This document shows, piece by piece, positions 13,783 through 24,532 of a stretch of DNA of 64,000 bases (position 1 is the stretch's first letter; each line of letters begins with the position of its first letter). Below the pieces are notes generated by a model, which worked only from the letters and a program-made list of their open reading frames with translations, was not told where the DNA came from and searched no databases. The translations under genes and the position numbers were made by a program. Source of the DNA: Sarcomyxa edulis (taxonomy: Eukaryota; Basidiomycota; Agaricomycetes; Agaricales; Mycenaceae); assembly GCA_009761415.1 (NCBI GenBank), contig QUOL01000011.1, positions 372,001 to 436,000 of the forward strand. The letters run 5' to 3'.

Positions 13783-15417
13783 ATGTCACCCCAAACGTAT
13801 AAGCGAATTGTCCTTCATGAACGGCCTGTAGGGGACATCGAGCCAACTACCTTCCGTACCGAGATCTTACCTTTCAACCAACTTAATCCTGGTGATGGCG
13901 AGGTTCTTATGCAAGTGACATGGTTGTCTTTGGACCCAGCTATGCGCGGTTATCTTCGGGATGTGAGAAGTTATCTCCCCCCTGTAAAGATCGGAGCAGT
14001 GCGTTCTTGTCGATGTGTCAAGCTGCTAAAACTATGCTAATTCTATGGATGGACTAAACATAGGTGATGCGCGCTATGGGTCTGGGAGTGGTGATCAAAG
14101 CAGGCAAAGGAAGCATACTCAAGGAAGGTGATAACGTTCATGGTCCATGTGGTGAGTCGATCCATGACCGTACATAGCGAAGACAGAGACCTACCTATGA
14201 ACATTACAGGTTGGACGGAATATGCTGTCATGAAGGACACGGACCTACAGAAAATCGTGTAAGTTCAACTTTCTACCTAAAACAAGTTTGTCCCATAGTC
14301 AGATATCTTGTCATTATAGCGTCCCACAAGGTGCAGAACCGCTCGATTTTCTGAACACGCTTGGAACGTCTGGTAGGTCTCTGATTGTTGACTCTGCAAT
14401 ACGGAATACTGAAAGTTATATCAAGGAATGACGGCCTATTTTGTATGCAATCCTTTCCGCGGGTATTGCCTACGCGAAACTGATATCTCATGTTATCCAG
14501 GGTCTCAAGGACATCGGAGAATTGAAAGCCGGAGAAACTCTAGTCGTCTCCGGTGCAGCCGGTTCTGTTGGGTCTCTCGCATGCCAATTAGGCAAGAAAG
14601 CCGGTGCAAAAGTCTATGCTATCGCTGGCTCTCAAGACAAATGCGATTGGCTCGAGAAGGAAATCGGCGTTGACAAAGCATTCAATTACAAGTCGCCAAA
14701 TTTCCGTAAGGAATTCAAACAGGCTGGTTTCGTGGATGTGTTCTTTGACAACGTTGGAGGTAAGTCAAGATCACTCTTGATAGCGACGTTTTCGTATCGC
14801 TCTACTGAATATCGACTCTTAGGTACCATACTTGATGCGGTCTTGGCGCAACTGAACAGAAATGCTCGTGTAGTTTTGTGTGGTACGTAGTCTGTGTATC
14901 TTGTTTCTCACACTTCGCCATCTGACGATTTGCGTTATAAGGTGCTATCTCGGCTTACAGTGAGTCGCTACGGTCGATTTATCCGGAAAGTCTCTAACTA
15001 CATCTATTTAGATACCCGGAAACCGCAAGGTATCCAAAACTACCTGGCTCTGATCTCCCAAAGAGCCAAACTCCAAGGATTCATTGTGTGAGTCCTCTCT
15101 TTGAAATGATACATCAGCAAATCACGTCCTCAAATTCACGAACCTCAGCTTTGACTATATACCCAAATACCCCTCAGCAATCGCTGAAATATCCAGAGGA
15201 TTATCAGATGGATCCATAAAGCGTAAGTTCCATATCGTGGATGGCATCGAGCAAGCCCCGGTTGCATTGCCGATGCTTTTCAACGGTGGGAATACTGGAA
15301 AATTGTACGTCTAATGCATGGTCCAACTTTGATTCCTGTGTCACTCACTGAGATGTGGATCATGACACTCGTAGGGTTGTGCGGGTCTCAGAACCACCCC
15401 AGAAGGCCAAGCTCTGA
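13783..15417 (+). CDS. NADPH-dependent 2-alkenal/enone reductase (MDR superfamily, zinc-free)
   Basis: It is related to leukotriene B4 12-hydroxydehydrogenase and plant alkenal double-bond reductases, which reduce the C=C bond of alpha,beta-unsaturated carbonyls with NADPH, often for detoxification. The ATG at 13783 gives MSPQTYKRIVLHERP. Family landmarks are WLSLDPAMRGYL, GTSGMTAYFGLKDIGELK, the nucleotide-binding VVSGAAGSVGSLACQL, VYAIAGS for the NADPH phosphate region, and FFDNVGG. There are no structural or catalytic zinc ligands, as expected for this branch. The last intron (from 15306) joins to VVRVSEPPQKAKL-stop at 15415-15417. Two very short exons occur: 17 nt at 14426-14442 and 18 nt at 14942-14959. 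The length, near 340 residues, is normal. The exact substrate is unknown. Confidence 0.88.
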
Positions 15418-15554
15418 TTTGTATGTATTACTTTTGAGTGCGTTCGGACACTCGATCAAATCATATACGATTTGTGTTCGTATTGCACTTTTCGTCATGG
15501 ACCACCTCGCCAGATGCTAAGTTATAGACTCTGTGCCGTTCATATTCAAATCTC

Positions 15555-15786
15555 TACTTTCGGCTCTGTCATCATACGGTCGACTTCCATCCCAGCTTAT
15601 GTTGAGGAGAGACTTGATCCTCGGAAGTCGAAACGGTCATGCGCACGATGCTTGAAGTTACTACTCCAAATTCTCATATGGGTGTTCTGTGGCAGTAGTC
15701 AGACCTGATGGGGTAGTAGGTGAGATTCTACGAGGGTCGGTTCGGAACTTCAAGAGTATATTTGCTGGTGATCATGAGTGGCGTTG
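15555..15786 (+). pseudogene. Decayed 3' fragment of an FAD monooxygenase gene
   Basis: The fragment corresponds to the C-terminal end of the intact monooxygenase at 2565-4835. In one frame it reads GSVIIRSTSI, matching CSVIVRTGIRSI of the intact protein. After a frameshift it reads NGHAHDA, an in-frame TGA, then VAVVRPDGVVGEILRGS and FKSIFAG. The intact protein has KGHAHDA, VAVVRPDGVVGAIVRGR and FEGIFSG in the same order. No start, FAD motif or upstream exon is recognisable between 15418 and 15555, so this is a relic, not a gene. It lies on the plus strand, just downstream of the enone reductase and about 13 kb from the intact copy in opposite orientation. The rest of 15418-16075 holds no supported gene. 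Confidence 0.85.
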
Positions 15787-16075
15787 ACGGACTTGTGCCA
15801 GATCTGTACCGTCAATGGCAAGTCAATGGACACCAGTATCCTAGCTTTGATCAACACCTACTAACACTCAGCCTCATAGGCATTCTGGGATGAGAGACTC
15901 ACTTATTACTACGTTCACCGCCAGAGAGATCGTACAACCATCAATAAAAAGTAGTAATAAGTACAACTTGTGCTAAGAAATACACTTGAGTAAGAAACGA
16001 CCTAGCGCTCTTCTCTTTCTCTCCACCAATATAAAATTACAACGATACTTAAAGTACCGTGCATGATATCATGAC

Positions 16076-17444
16076 TCAAAGATCACCAGTACCCTCCAAT
16101 CCACGCCCAGCGATACCGCCCGTAGCACCCGTGGCCTCAATCCGACTAAGCGCATCGGCAGACGTCGTGCAAGTGATCGAAGTGCCGGCACTGTTCACGA
16201 GAGGAAGCGCGGCGCATGTGAGAGTCGCTCCACAAGGCGTGATGACGAATTTCCCGCTGACGCATTGCGCAAAGCCCGAGTTGATGCACGCATTTTCGCC
16301 CGCTGTGTTTTGTGAGGTCAAGGTGAGTATGATCTGGTTTGATAGATGGGAACAGGAAGGGCTTACCAGTGCAAGAAGAATCAGTCGTGAGAGTGGCGAA
16401 CTTTGCGTTGAGTGCTTGGGCGTCTTTGCCGTTCTGGAGCTTGAAGGAGCTGGAAGTCGACTTCGAGGTTGTTGACGTTTTGGAGGACAAAGTCGAAGCT
16501 GCAGCTGCTGCAGAAACTGTCACGGTGACAGTTTCTGCGGGGGATGTTACTGTTACTGTCTTTGCTGCGGAAGTAGCTGCAGCGGTGCAATCCGACGAAT
16601 CAGCAGCAGCGACGGTTTTGGCAGCAGTGGCTGTAGCTTTCGCTTTTGTCTTGCTGGCGGAAGCAGTGGTAGCAGCTTTCGCAGTACCTGCATTGTTCGA
16701 AGACGTAGCTGCCACACCTGGGTTTTGTGTAAGGTCGACTAGCTGGCTTCCGGCTGCAATAGGTCCACTGGGATTCGCAGGGCAAGAACCTGCAGGAGAG
16801 ACGGGGGCGCTGAGGCCGAAAGGAATGGTACCAGCGCCACCCACAGCGATGCCACCAACGAATGTAGTCGGATCAGCACCCTGGAACTGACATTGGAAGA
16901 GACCATTGAGCTCTGCATTCTGTGGGGCTTGTTGACAGTAAGGAACACTTTGAGATGTAGGCTAAAGCAAATAACGATGGTGAGTTTCACGTGATTGATT
17001 GATGTAAGAAAGACAAATAGGAATTACAGTGTTGCGAGGTTGCTGAGCGAATATTTGAGTCAGTTTGATCATGGTTGCGTCGTTGTTCTGATGCCAAGTT
17101 AGACTCGTAAGTTGACATCGCGGAGAGTGGTTTGGACTCACCAAGGTCTTTGCTAGGTTTATCATCTGGTCTGCGGCATTTTGCTGCTCACATGGTCCTG
17201 GAGCAGCGAGGAGTGTGCTGAATGCGGTGACGGAGACTGGGTTGCATTGTTCACCACCACCTGCAGCAAGCTGGTCAAAGAACACATTAGCAAATGCGAT
17301 TGAGGTCTAGTAGTTGGTACTTACACAAGCTTGTTCCCATTTTGCAGTGGAATCAACGATGACCTGGGCGATGCGTTTCGTCAAAGGCGCTGCAGAGACC
17401 GAAGATGCTGCTAGAGCGAGTAAGAGAGCTGGGAAATGGACCAT
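16076..17444 (-). CDS. Secreted protein with C-terminal CBM19-like (chitin-binding) module
   Basis: The ATG at 17442-17444 starts a signal peptide (MVHFPALLLALAASSVSAA-P). The mature protein has an N-terminal Cys-containing helical region (WEQACLAAGGGEQCNPVS; PGPCEQQNAADQMINLAKTL). An Ala/Ser/Thr/Lys-rich linker follows, with repeated TVTVT units. A C-terminal Cys-rich module ends the protein (CINSGFAQCVSGKFVITPC, then CAALPLVNSAGTSITC). The latter matches the pattern of basidiomycete carbohydrate-binding module family 19 proteins, which are thought to bind chitin. The stop is at 16076-16078. No catalytic domain is visible. It is likely extracellular or wall-associated, and its function is otherwise unknown. 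Confidence 0.8.
16510..16538. repeat. Perfect 14+1+14 bp inverted repeat inside the linker coding sequence
   Basis: Arms 16510-16523 and 16525-16538 are exact reverse complements around a single central base (16524). The segment lies in the exon encoding the Thr/Val-rich linker of the CBM19-like protein and reads ETVTVTVSA on the coding strand. It is part of a longer run of related TVTVT-coding units, which may explain how such a palindrome arose. Confidence 0.9.
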
Positions 17445-17521
17445 TATTGTTTTGTTGAAAGGGAAGCTTCGAGTCGTTAATAAGTGAATGAATAAACCGG
17501 GAGCACAGCTCAGACGGACAA

Positions 17522-17538
17522 AGAGAGAGAGAGAGAGA
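17522..17538. repeat. (AG)n microsatellite
   Basis: A run of about eight AG dinucleotides lies in the 511-bp divergent region between the CBM19-like gene and the BTB gene (17445-17955). Nothing else coding is seen in that region. Confidence 0.85.
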
Positions 17539-17608
17539 AACTGGGAAGCTACCGCTGAGGGAGAGAGATTGATGGTTGGAATGGGAGGGAAAGTTGAAAC
17601 GTCTGGGC

Positions 17609-17616
17609 CTTATATA
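17609..17616 (-). promoter_or_regulatory. Putative TATA box of the CBM19-like gene
   Basis: TATATAAG on the minus strand lies about 165 bp upstream of the ATG at 17444. The position suits a core promoter with a 5' leader of roughly 130 nt. It is motif evidence only. Confidence 0.4.
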
Positions 17617-17955
17617 CCTCGGAGCGGAGGTTCACTTTTCGGGGTTATTTTTAGCACAACAATGCGAACGAACTTGAATGGGGGGAGCCACATGGGCCTA
17701 TTCAGTGTCATAACCGAGGATCCCGAGCGCGTTGAAAGCTTGTCTTTCGTCGTCCAAGTATACAAAGAACAGAACAAAGGCGGCTCCACCTCTGGCAGCT
17801 TGAGCCTTGGACGTCTGGACGTTCAAAAATTCGGTTTGATTTTCCACGGTAAAGTTCGGAGGCAAAGATGGGATCCGGATTCCGACAGCAGTCTCGGAAA
17901 CAAAATCGTGTGACTGATTCCCCTATTCTCGTTTGGCGACTGTAGGACAGACAGA

Positions 17956-19411
17956 ATGCAGACAGAGCTATCCGACCCCAGCAGCTCGACGGAATCTCTG
18001 GGAAGCTTTCGAACTCGTTCAGAGAGATCCATTTCTCCTTCAAGTTCACGAAGAGGCCCTTCAACCACCTTATCTAGCAGACTCGAAGCTAGACATGCAA
18101 AGGGAAAGTCAGATACCAGCACTGGCACTGGCACTACTACTGACGATGGAGACCAATCACAACTAAAACGGCATCCTGATCTATGGTTCGACGATGGAAG
18201 CGTGATTTGTAGGGCAGAGAACACTCTCTTTCGCGTTCATATGTCTCAATTATCACGGCATTCCATCTGCTTTCGAGATATGTTCTCATTCCCCCAGCCT
18301 CATCGCTCGGACGAATCGAATGGAGCAGGAGCAGGATCATCATCGAATAAACGGGAACATAGATCCGATAGTAATTCCAGTTCTTCAAGGAACGATCTCG
18401 AGAGCTGTCCCATCGTGTATCTACACGATGCTGCTGAAGATGTAGGAAATCTTCTGACAGCAATGTATGATGGCCCGTGCGTATCCTTGCTTATTTGCTC
18501 TGCATAATACCTTGCTGATCACTGGGGAACGTAGGAGTTTTGGCAACAATGACAGGGAAGACTTCCGCATCGTCTCGGGGATTCTTCGTCTTTCGACAAA
18601 GTACATGATCGATTCGCTACGTGCAAAAGCTCTTGCGCACCTGAGCGTGGCGTGGCCATGTACGTTAAAAGGATGGGATGCTAGAGAGGACTTGGCGCGT
18701 ACATATGAAGTGGAATCTATGACAGGGAACTTGTACCCCTCGCCCATTGTGAGTACCAGCCTACATGAATATATCAACTGAGGACTCAATACCCACATAA
18801 TCACACTTCCCAAGTCCGTCATAAACCTAGCACGAGAAGTCGACGCCCCCCAACTCCTCCCCTCCGCATTCTACGACCTCTCGCGTTATTCCTATACCCA
18901 GATATTCGAACCCAACGAAGACGAACCTCTCTACCGCCCCGACTCCGACTCTTCGCCCCCACTAAGCACCTCCGACATGCAACGCCTAGCTCTAGGCAAA
19001 GAATCCGCCCAACACACCATCACATCCCTCATCCAAGCCATGGGCGAAGGTCAATACGTCCGACAAACGCACCACCTCAACACCACGACCTCCCGCACCG
19101 TAACCCACATCCGGCGAACCTCCGGAGGAGGCATCTGCGTCTCCGCCGTCGCATGCCGGAAAGATTTCTCGGAACTGGTGGATCTGGCGACACAGCATTA
19201 TTTGTTTGATAGGGAGAGGGGGTGTTGCGATCCGTTGTATGTTGCGGAGGAGTTGGGGCAGTTGAAGAGTGCGGAGTTTTCGGAGTGTAAGGCTTGTGCG
19301 AAGGCTTTGGAGAGTTGGGCTGGGAGGGAGAGGGAGAGGATGTGGAAGTTGATTCCGTTGTGGTTTAGGCTTGAGCATGGGACTAGCGTGGATGGGGGGC
19401 CGACGAAGTGA
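17956..19411 (+). CDS. BTB/POZ domain protein
   Basis: The ATG at 17956 gives MQTELSDPSSSTES, a Ser-rich disordered N-terminus of about 65 residues. The BTB fold follows: HPDLWFDDGSVICRAENTLF, RVHMSQLSRHSICFRDMF, then IVYLHDAAEDVGNLLTAMYDG and FRIVSGILRLSTKYMIDSLR. A Ser/Asn-rich insert splits the fold after FSFPQPHRS. The C-terminal region (VDAPQLLPSAFYDLSRYSY onward) has several Cys (CCDPLY; CKACAKAL) and ends GTSVDGGPTK-stop. This architecture is common in lineage-expanded agaricomycete BTB families, usually annotated only as BTB-containing. A Cullin-3 adaptor role is possible but not shown. Its last exon shows a strong switch from C-rich to G-rich coding strand near 19170. Confidence 0.82.
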
Positions 19412-19802
19412 TTCTTTTGATTGGAAGGAGGTATATTTCTTTGCTTCTTCTCGTCCATAATGTTCAACCGTGCAATTAGTAGGTTGTGGCACGGTTTATA
19501 ACATTCTTTCTATGAGTTGCTTATAACACTTACTTTTACCACCCGCCACGCGTCAGGCGTTCAATATGTAGCCTCTTCCCTTCTTCTATACGGTGTAGCC
19601 TGTAAGTTTGCATTGCTCAAGAAAAACATAACAAGATTCTAGATCTCGTTATCTTTCACTGAAGCGTGATCGAGAGATTGTCGATTAGCCGAGATGAGGA
19701 GGAGGACGTTGTCGTCTGAGAATAACACGCCAACACTACCCGCTTCGAAGCAACCCGTCTGCAAACGTACGACTCGGACGTCCCACGGACCTCCGCCTAC
19801 GA
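19412..19802. other. Intergenic region BTB gene to DHODH
   Basis: It holds the BTB 3' flank and the promoter of the dihydroorotate dehydrogenase gene. No gene or RNA is recognised. Confidence 0.5.
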
Positions 19803-21647
19803 ATGGCTTCCCTCCTAGCCACATCCAGGATACTATCCCGGACAAAACCGAAAATACCATCCCTATTCCCATTCCCACCTTCCTCAACCCCTCTTTCCCT
19901 CTCCCTCTCCCTCTCCCGACGCACCATCTTCACCAAAAAACCCCCACCACCCCGCTCCCCCATCCGAACAGCCCTCTACGCAACAGCGTTCACACTCTCC
20001 CTAGGTCTCTTCGGAGTGTACTACCTCGATGCTCGGTCTGGTATTCATCGATATGTGTTCGGGCCTGTGATACGGTTCGTTTTGGGTCCGGAGGATGGTC
20101 AGAAGGTTGCGCTGAAGGTTTTGGGGAGTGGGTTGGGGTCGAGGGATTTTGGGGTTGATGATGGGAGGTTAAGGGTTAAGGTGGGTACTTGATTTTTGGA
20201 TCTTAATGGATTTTGGTTTTGAAGGGACTGCAATTCTGTTGCGTTCTGACCTATTAACTTACGACAATAACATTGCCGACTCGTGCAGATATGGGATCAT
20301 GAAGTCTCGAACCCAGTGGGTCTAGCAGCTGGGTTTGATAAAGAAGGTGAAGCTATTGATGGTATGTTTTATTTCTGTACTTTACACCCCTCCAAACGAA
20401 AACATCTGAATACCCTCCCCACAGGTCTCTTCAACCTCGGATTCAGTTGGGTGGAAATAGGCAGCGTAACACCAAAACCTCAGGTCTGTCTCCATGATTC
20501 CTCAGTCCCCACCCCTCAATTCACCTCAGTTATACTTATACCTCAAACGAGATAGCCAGGAAACCCCCGTCCCCGCGTATTCCGTCTCCCAGAAGACGGC
20601 GGACTAATCAACCGATACGGATTCCCATCCCAAGGGCACGCCTCAGTCCTCGCACGCCTCCGTGCCCGAGTACCCTCCTTCCTATCAGAAATCACGCCCC
20701 CGCCAACGACGGCATCCTTCCGCGAGGGTGCTCTTCTCGCTGTGAACCTGGGAAAGAATAAAGAATCACCGGTGGATTCTATAGAGGATTTCGTGGCTGG
20801 TGTGAGGACTTTTGGACCGTATAGTGATGTGTTGGTGGTTAATGTTTCGAGTCCTAATACGCCTGGGTTACGGTGCGTGTCTAATTGCTGGAACTTATTC
20901 GATTATTTTGCTTACTTGCTTACTTGTTTGCTTGCTGCAGTGGACTACAAAACAAGGATTTACTGAAGCAATTACTCGACGGAGTGACTGAAGCCCGAGA
21001 TAACCTCGCACCGGTCAACATCACATCCCGAAAACCGCAACTAGTGCTCAAAATCGCTCCTGATCTGGACGAGTCCCATCTTCGTGATATTGCCGAGGTT
21101 ATTAGAGGGAGCAGCATCGACGCGGTCATCGTGAGCAATACTACAACGCAAAGACCAGCGAGCTTGACGAGTCGTCAGTATCCCTTCCTTCCCCTCGCAT
21201 TCGAAAGCAATATTGATTAATTGCATTTGATATCTACCAGCCAACAAGATCGAATCCGGAGGTCTTTCGGGTATCCCTCTGAAACCCTACTCACTAGCCA
21301 CCCTCCGAACGCTGCGCACCCATCTCCCGGCATCGATGCCGCTAATTGGGTGTGGTGGTATCACTACAGGCCAAGACGCGATCGACTACGCAAAAGCAGG
21401 TGCATCGCTGGTACAAGTGTATACGGCATTTGGGTATGATGGTGTTGGCGCGTGTCGACGGATCAAGGATCAGATTGTAGAGATTTTGGAGAAGGAGGGG
21501 ACGACGTGGGAGGGGGTTGTTGATAAGGCTGTGAAGGAGCTTAGTATGAAGGAGGGGAGGAAGGAGGGGAGTGTGGGACAGTTGATTGCGGAGGCGGAGG
21601 AGTTGAATGTGTTGCTGGATAAGCTTGGTGCGAAATTGGGCCCATAG
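19803..21647 (+). CDS. URA9: Dihydroorotate dehydrogenase, class 2 (mitochondrial, quinone-linked)
   Basis: It oxidises dihydroorotate to orotate in pyrimidine synthesis and passes electrons to ubiquinone at the inner mitochondrial membrane. The ATG at 19803 begins a presequence rich in Ser/Leu/Arg ([11 protein letters not shown], encoded by a CT-rich tract), followed by a membrane helix ([20 protein letters not shown]). The catalytic domain has [38 protein letters not shown]-region [20 protein letters not shown] with the catalytic Ser, APDL, SNTT and [20 protein letters not shown]. It ends [15 protein letters not shown] at 21645-21647. The N-terminal helix and the catalytic Ser mark it as class 2 rather than the cytosolic fumarate-dependent class 1A. 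It is dependent on the ubiquinone made by enzymes such as COQ6 at 38-40 kb. Confidence 0.95.
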
Positions 21648-22423
21648 CGTCGTTCCCTAGCGCCACAGCCAGTGCACGTGGCTGCCTGCTGGTCCACGTG
21701 GTCGATAGTCTACTCTGAGCTTGGTGGCTTGGCTGCTGCGGGTCGGAAATCGGAATGAGAATAATGGGCGGTAGTTTTGAGTTGTTTGGCAAGAACGGCA
21801 TCCTTTGTCTAACAATAGCATCCGTGCCCAGCTATTGTCACGGCTTGTCACGCTTGTCCTCGTTGCTGCCAGTGACTCTGAGCTTTCTCGTCGGGGGAAG
21901 CAGGATGAGCTGCAAGACTACCTGCAGGCCACTCCACTGGCAAGACTTTTTTGCAAATGAATCGCAGCCACTCGTCGGCAGGAACAAACTATATCACGTA
22001 CTAAATTACCCCGTTCGACCGCGCCGTCTCGACTTTCGTCATGGTGATAGCGAGATATCGATGAAAATCAATGCGGCGATGGGGCTGAACATCGTGTATG
22101 GTATGAGGGCAGCAAGTAGGTAAGCCGGTGGTAAGCCACGCCCGGGCTGCGTGTAAATCATGAAGAGATCTCATTCCCATCCCTAATAGTACCTGACCGC
22201 ATTCGAATTCGGACAATGGAACAATCGTTTTTCTTCAAGCTGTTTCTTCCCCGGCAACAAAGAAATTTCAGCTTGGCGTATAAATAACGTATATAAAAGA
22301 CGCGGAAGTTGAACCCAACAACCCCCCCTCTCTTTTCCTTCCGTCCCGATCCCCTTTCAACTTCCGTTTTTTCTACTAGTAGTCACCCCCTGAGCTTGCT
22401 TGCCTTGCCTCCTGCTCTCCACG
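21648..22423. other. Intergenic region DHODH to GH16 gene
   Basis: These 776 bp hold no supported coding sequence. A CT-rich stretch (about 22318-22350) and TATA-like motifs near 22279 and 22292 precede the GH16 gene. Confidence 0.5.
22292..22299 (+). promoter_or_regulatory. Putative TATA box of the GH16 gene
   Basis: TATAAAAG lies about 130 bp upstream of the ATG at 22424, followed by a pyrimidine-rich leader. A second TATAAATA lies just upstream (about 22279). It is motif evidence only. Confidence 0.45.
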
Positions 22424-23747
22424 ATGCTCGTACTATCCACACTCGCTCTATCCCTCCCTTTCACAGCAGTTCTTGCCAATTCAAAACTACAGTCTCGCTC
22501 TCGTCATAGAAACGTCGCTCGTTCCGTGCAACGTCGAACAAACTCATCATATACCCTGACGGACATATACGAAGGAAAGACTTTCTTCGAGTGCGTCTTG
22601 TATTTCTCTTCTCCCCACCCGGGTCAGCATCTGACACCGCGTGTTTGTAGTGGATGGGATTTCTTCACTTCATCCGACCCAACGAACGGTCTCGTCAACT
22701 TCCAGAGTGAAGCAAATGCTACCTCAAAGGGATTAGCATACGTTCAAGACGATGATACCGTTGTCATTGCAGTAGATCACAGCACGACGTTGGCGAGTGG
22801 TTCCAAGCGCGACTCGTGAGCATTCCTTACTGCAATTATGATGGCTACCCTTTGTCTCATCAATTCATCAATACAACAGCGTCCGTATCAGCACCAAGAA
22901 GACATATAACAGTGGGCTGTTCATTGCTGATTTCTATGCCATGCCGCATGGTTGTTCGGTTTGGCCTGCTTGGTGGTACGTGTCTGGCTCCCCTGCGTGC
23001 GTTTCATGTTCCCTGGCTTATAATCCTTCGTGTCTCAGGTCCGTCGGACCTAGCTGGCCTGATGCTGGTGAAATAGGTGCGTAACCACGCCTTTTACACC
23101 TTCCATACTAATCTCACAAATCGCGTGCACTCTCATCAGACATCATCGAGGGCGTAAACACCCAAACTACCAACCAATACACCCTCCACACCACCTCAGG
23201 CTGCACCCTAGACAAAACCAACAGCAGCAACAACCTCTTCACCGCCAACGTCCTCAACACCCAATGCGAAAGTATCCCATCCGACAACACCGGCTGCGCC
23301 TTCCTAGACACCGACACCACCACCTTCGGCAAAGGCTTCAACGACATCGCTGGCGGTGTCTTTGCCCATCTGTGGGATGATACTGGGATTAGCGTGTGGC
23401 ATTTCAAGCGCACGGAGATTCCTGAGGATATCTCTTCGCGGAACCCTGATCCGACGAGTTGGGGGACTCCGGCGGCGTTTTGGAGCTCTGCGTCGTGTGA
23501 TATTGGGAATCATTTCTATGATCATGTGTTGACGTTGACGACGACGCTTTGTGGGGATTGGGCGGGTCCGGCGTTTAGTACGTCTTGCTCTGGGACTTGT
23601 GCGGATGCTGTTGCGGATCCTACGAATTTCCTTTGTGAGTTTTCGTTTCTTTCTTGTTCTGGTTATTTAGATTCTGACCATGATGGTGTCCGTTTCGTTA
23701 TTATAGACGCGAAATGGATGGTCAACTACATCGCGGTATACAACTGA
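22424..23747 (+). CDS. Secreted GH16 beta-1,3(4)-glucanase
   Basis: The ATG at 22424 begins a signal peptide (MLVLSTLALSLPFTAVLANS). The mature enzyme has YEGKTFFDGWDFFTSSDP, the substrate-cleft region TKKTYNSGLFIADF, then [22 protein letters not shown]. The last contains the GH16 catalytic signature E-x-D-x-x-E (nucleophile and acid/base Glu), assembled across an intron at about 23076-23139. The C-terminal part has Cys pairs (CDIGNHFYDH, CGDWAG, CSGTCAD) and ends AKWMVNYIAVYN-stop at 23745-23747. Overall it matches the fungal GH16_1 laminarinase/licheninase type acting on wall or external beta-glucans. About 325 residues are expected, and no GPI signal is seen. Confidence 0.9.
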
Positions 23748-24532
23748 AAAACTACAACTCTTAGAGCGGATTGTATACCCCTGTGTATAGCCCGAATCCG
23801 AACTCCAAACCGTTCCAACACATCGCATCGCATCAGATCCTTCTCCTTCAGCTTCAGCATTCCAATCGATACAACGCATACTGTATATATGATACCATTC
23901 ATCAGCATCGCTTCAAGTTAAAGTCAGTTCTGTCTACACCTTTCCCTTTCCTTTCCCCTTCCTTCAACTTCACGACACGACAGAAAGAACGAGAGAGAGA
24001 GAAAAAAACACCATCACATATTACCACTCTTTATTCGCCTAATCGTATCACGTCGTTGATCGTCTGGTATCCTTTCGCGTTATATTCATTTATCTATTGC
24101 TCCTATTGCTTACTAGTCCTTGCCTACACCTCCCTACCTCCCTTTTTCTTTCTCCGGGGCAAACGCGTCTCTCCTCTCCTTACAGGGTTTATGTTATACT
24201 GATCTGATCTACGTTCCGTACTTATTGTATCCTCGGGCTTTGGCTTCCTGGTATCGGTCTTGGTTTTACAATTATTATCATTATAACGTTTGGAGAAATG
24301 GAGATGATTTGAGGTGTGAATCTTCTTCGAGGCAGCTTCAATCACTTCGAAATCCATAGCACATCTTAACAGTTCAGGGAGAGTAATACAAAACTGGATT
24401 CTATGAGATACAACATAACTAGAAGTAGATATATAACGGTACTCAACAACCCCTACAAATTCGCGCGTTCGATATACAGTAATATCAACTGGAAAAATAG
24501 ACAAACATACACGCCAATCTCGAACCTCGACA
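23748..24532. other. Non-coding region downstream of GH16
   Basis: It is T/C-rich and AT-rich in part, with a short GA run near 23990. No family-like protein is found on either strand. A long minus-strand open frame through it is discussed under rejected items. Confidence 0.45.

Noticed and set aside
2565..16075. Secondary-metabolite cluster formed by the monooxygenase, enone reductase and carboxylase
   Set aside because: There is no backbone synthase, terpene cyclase, transporter or pathway regulator nearby, and ACC1 is the normal housekeeping enzyme.
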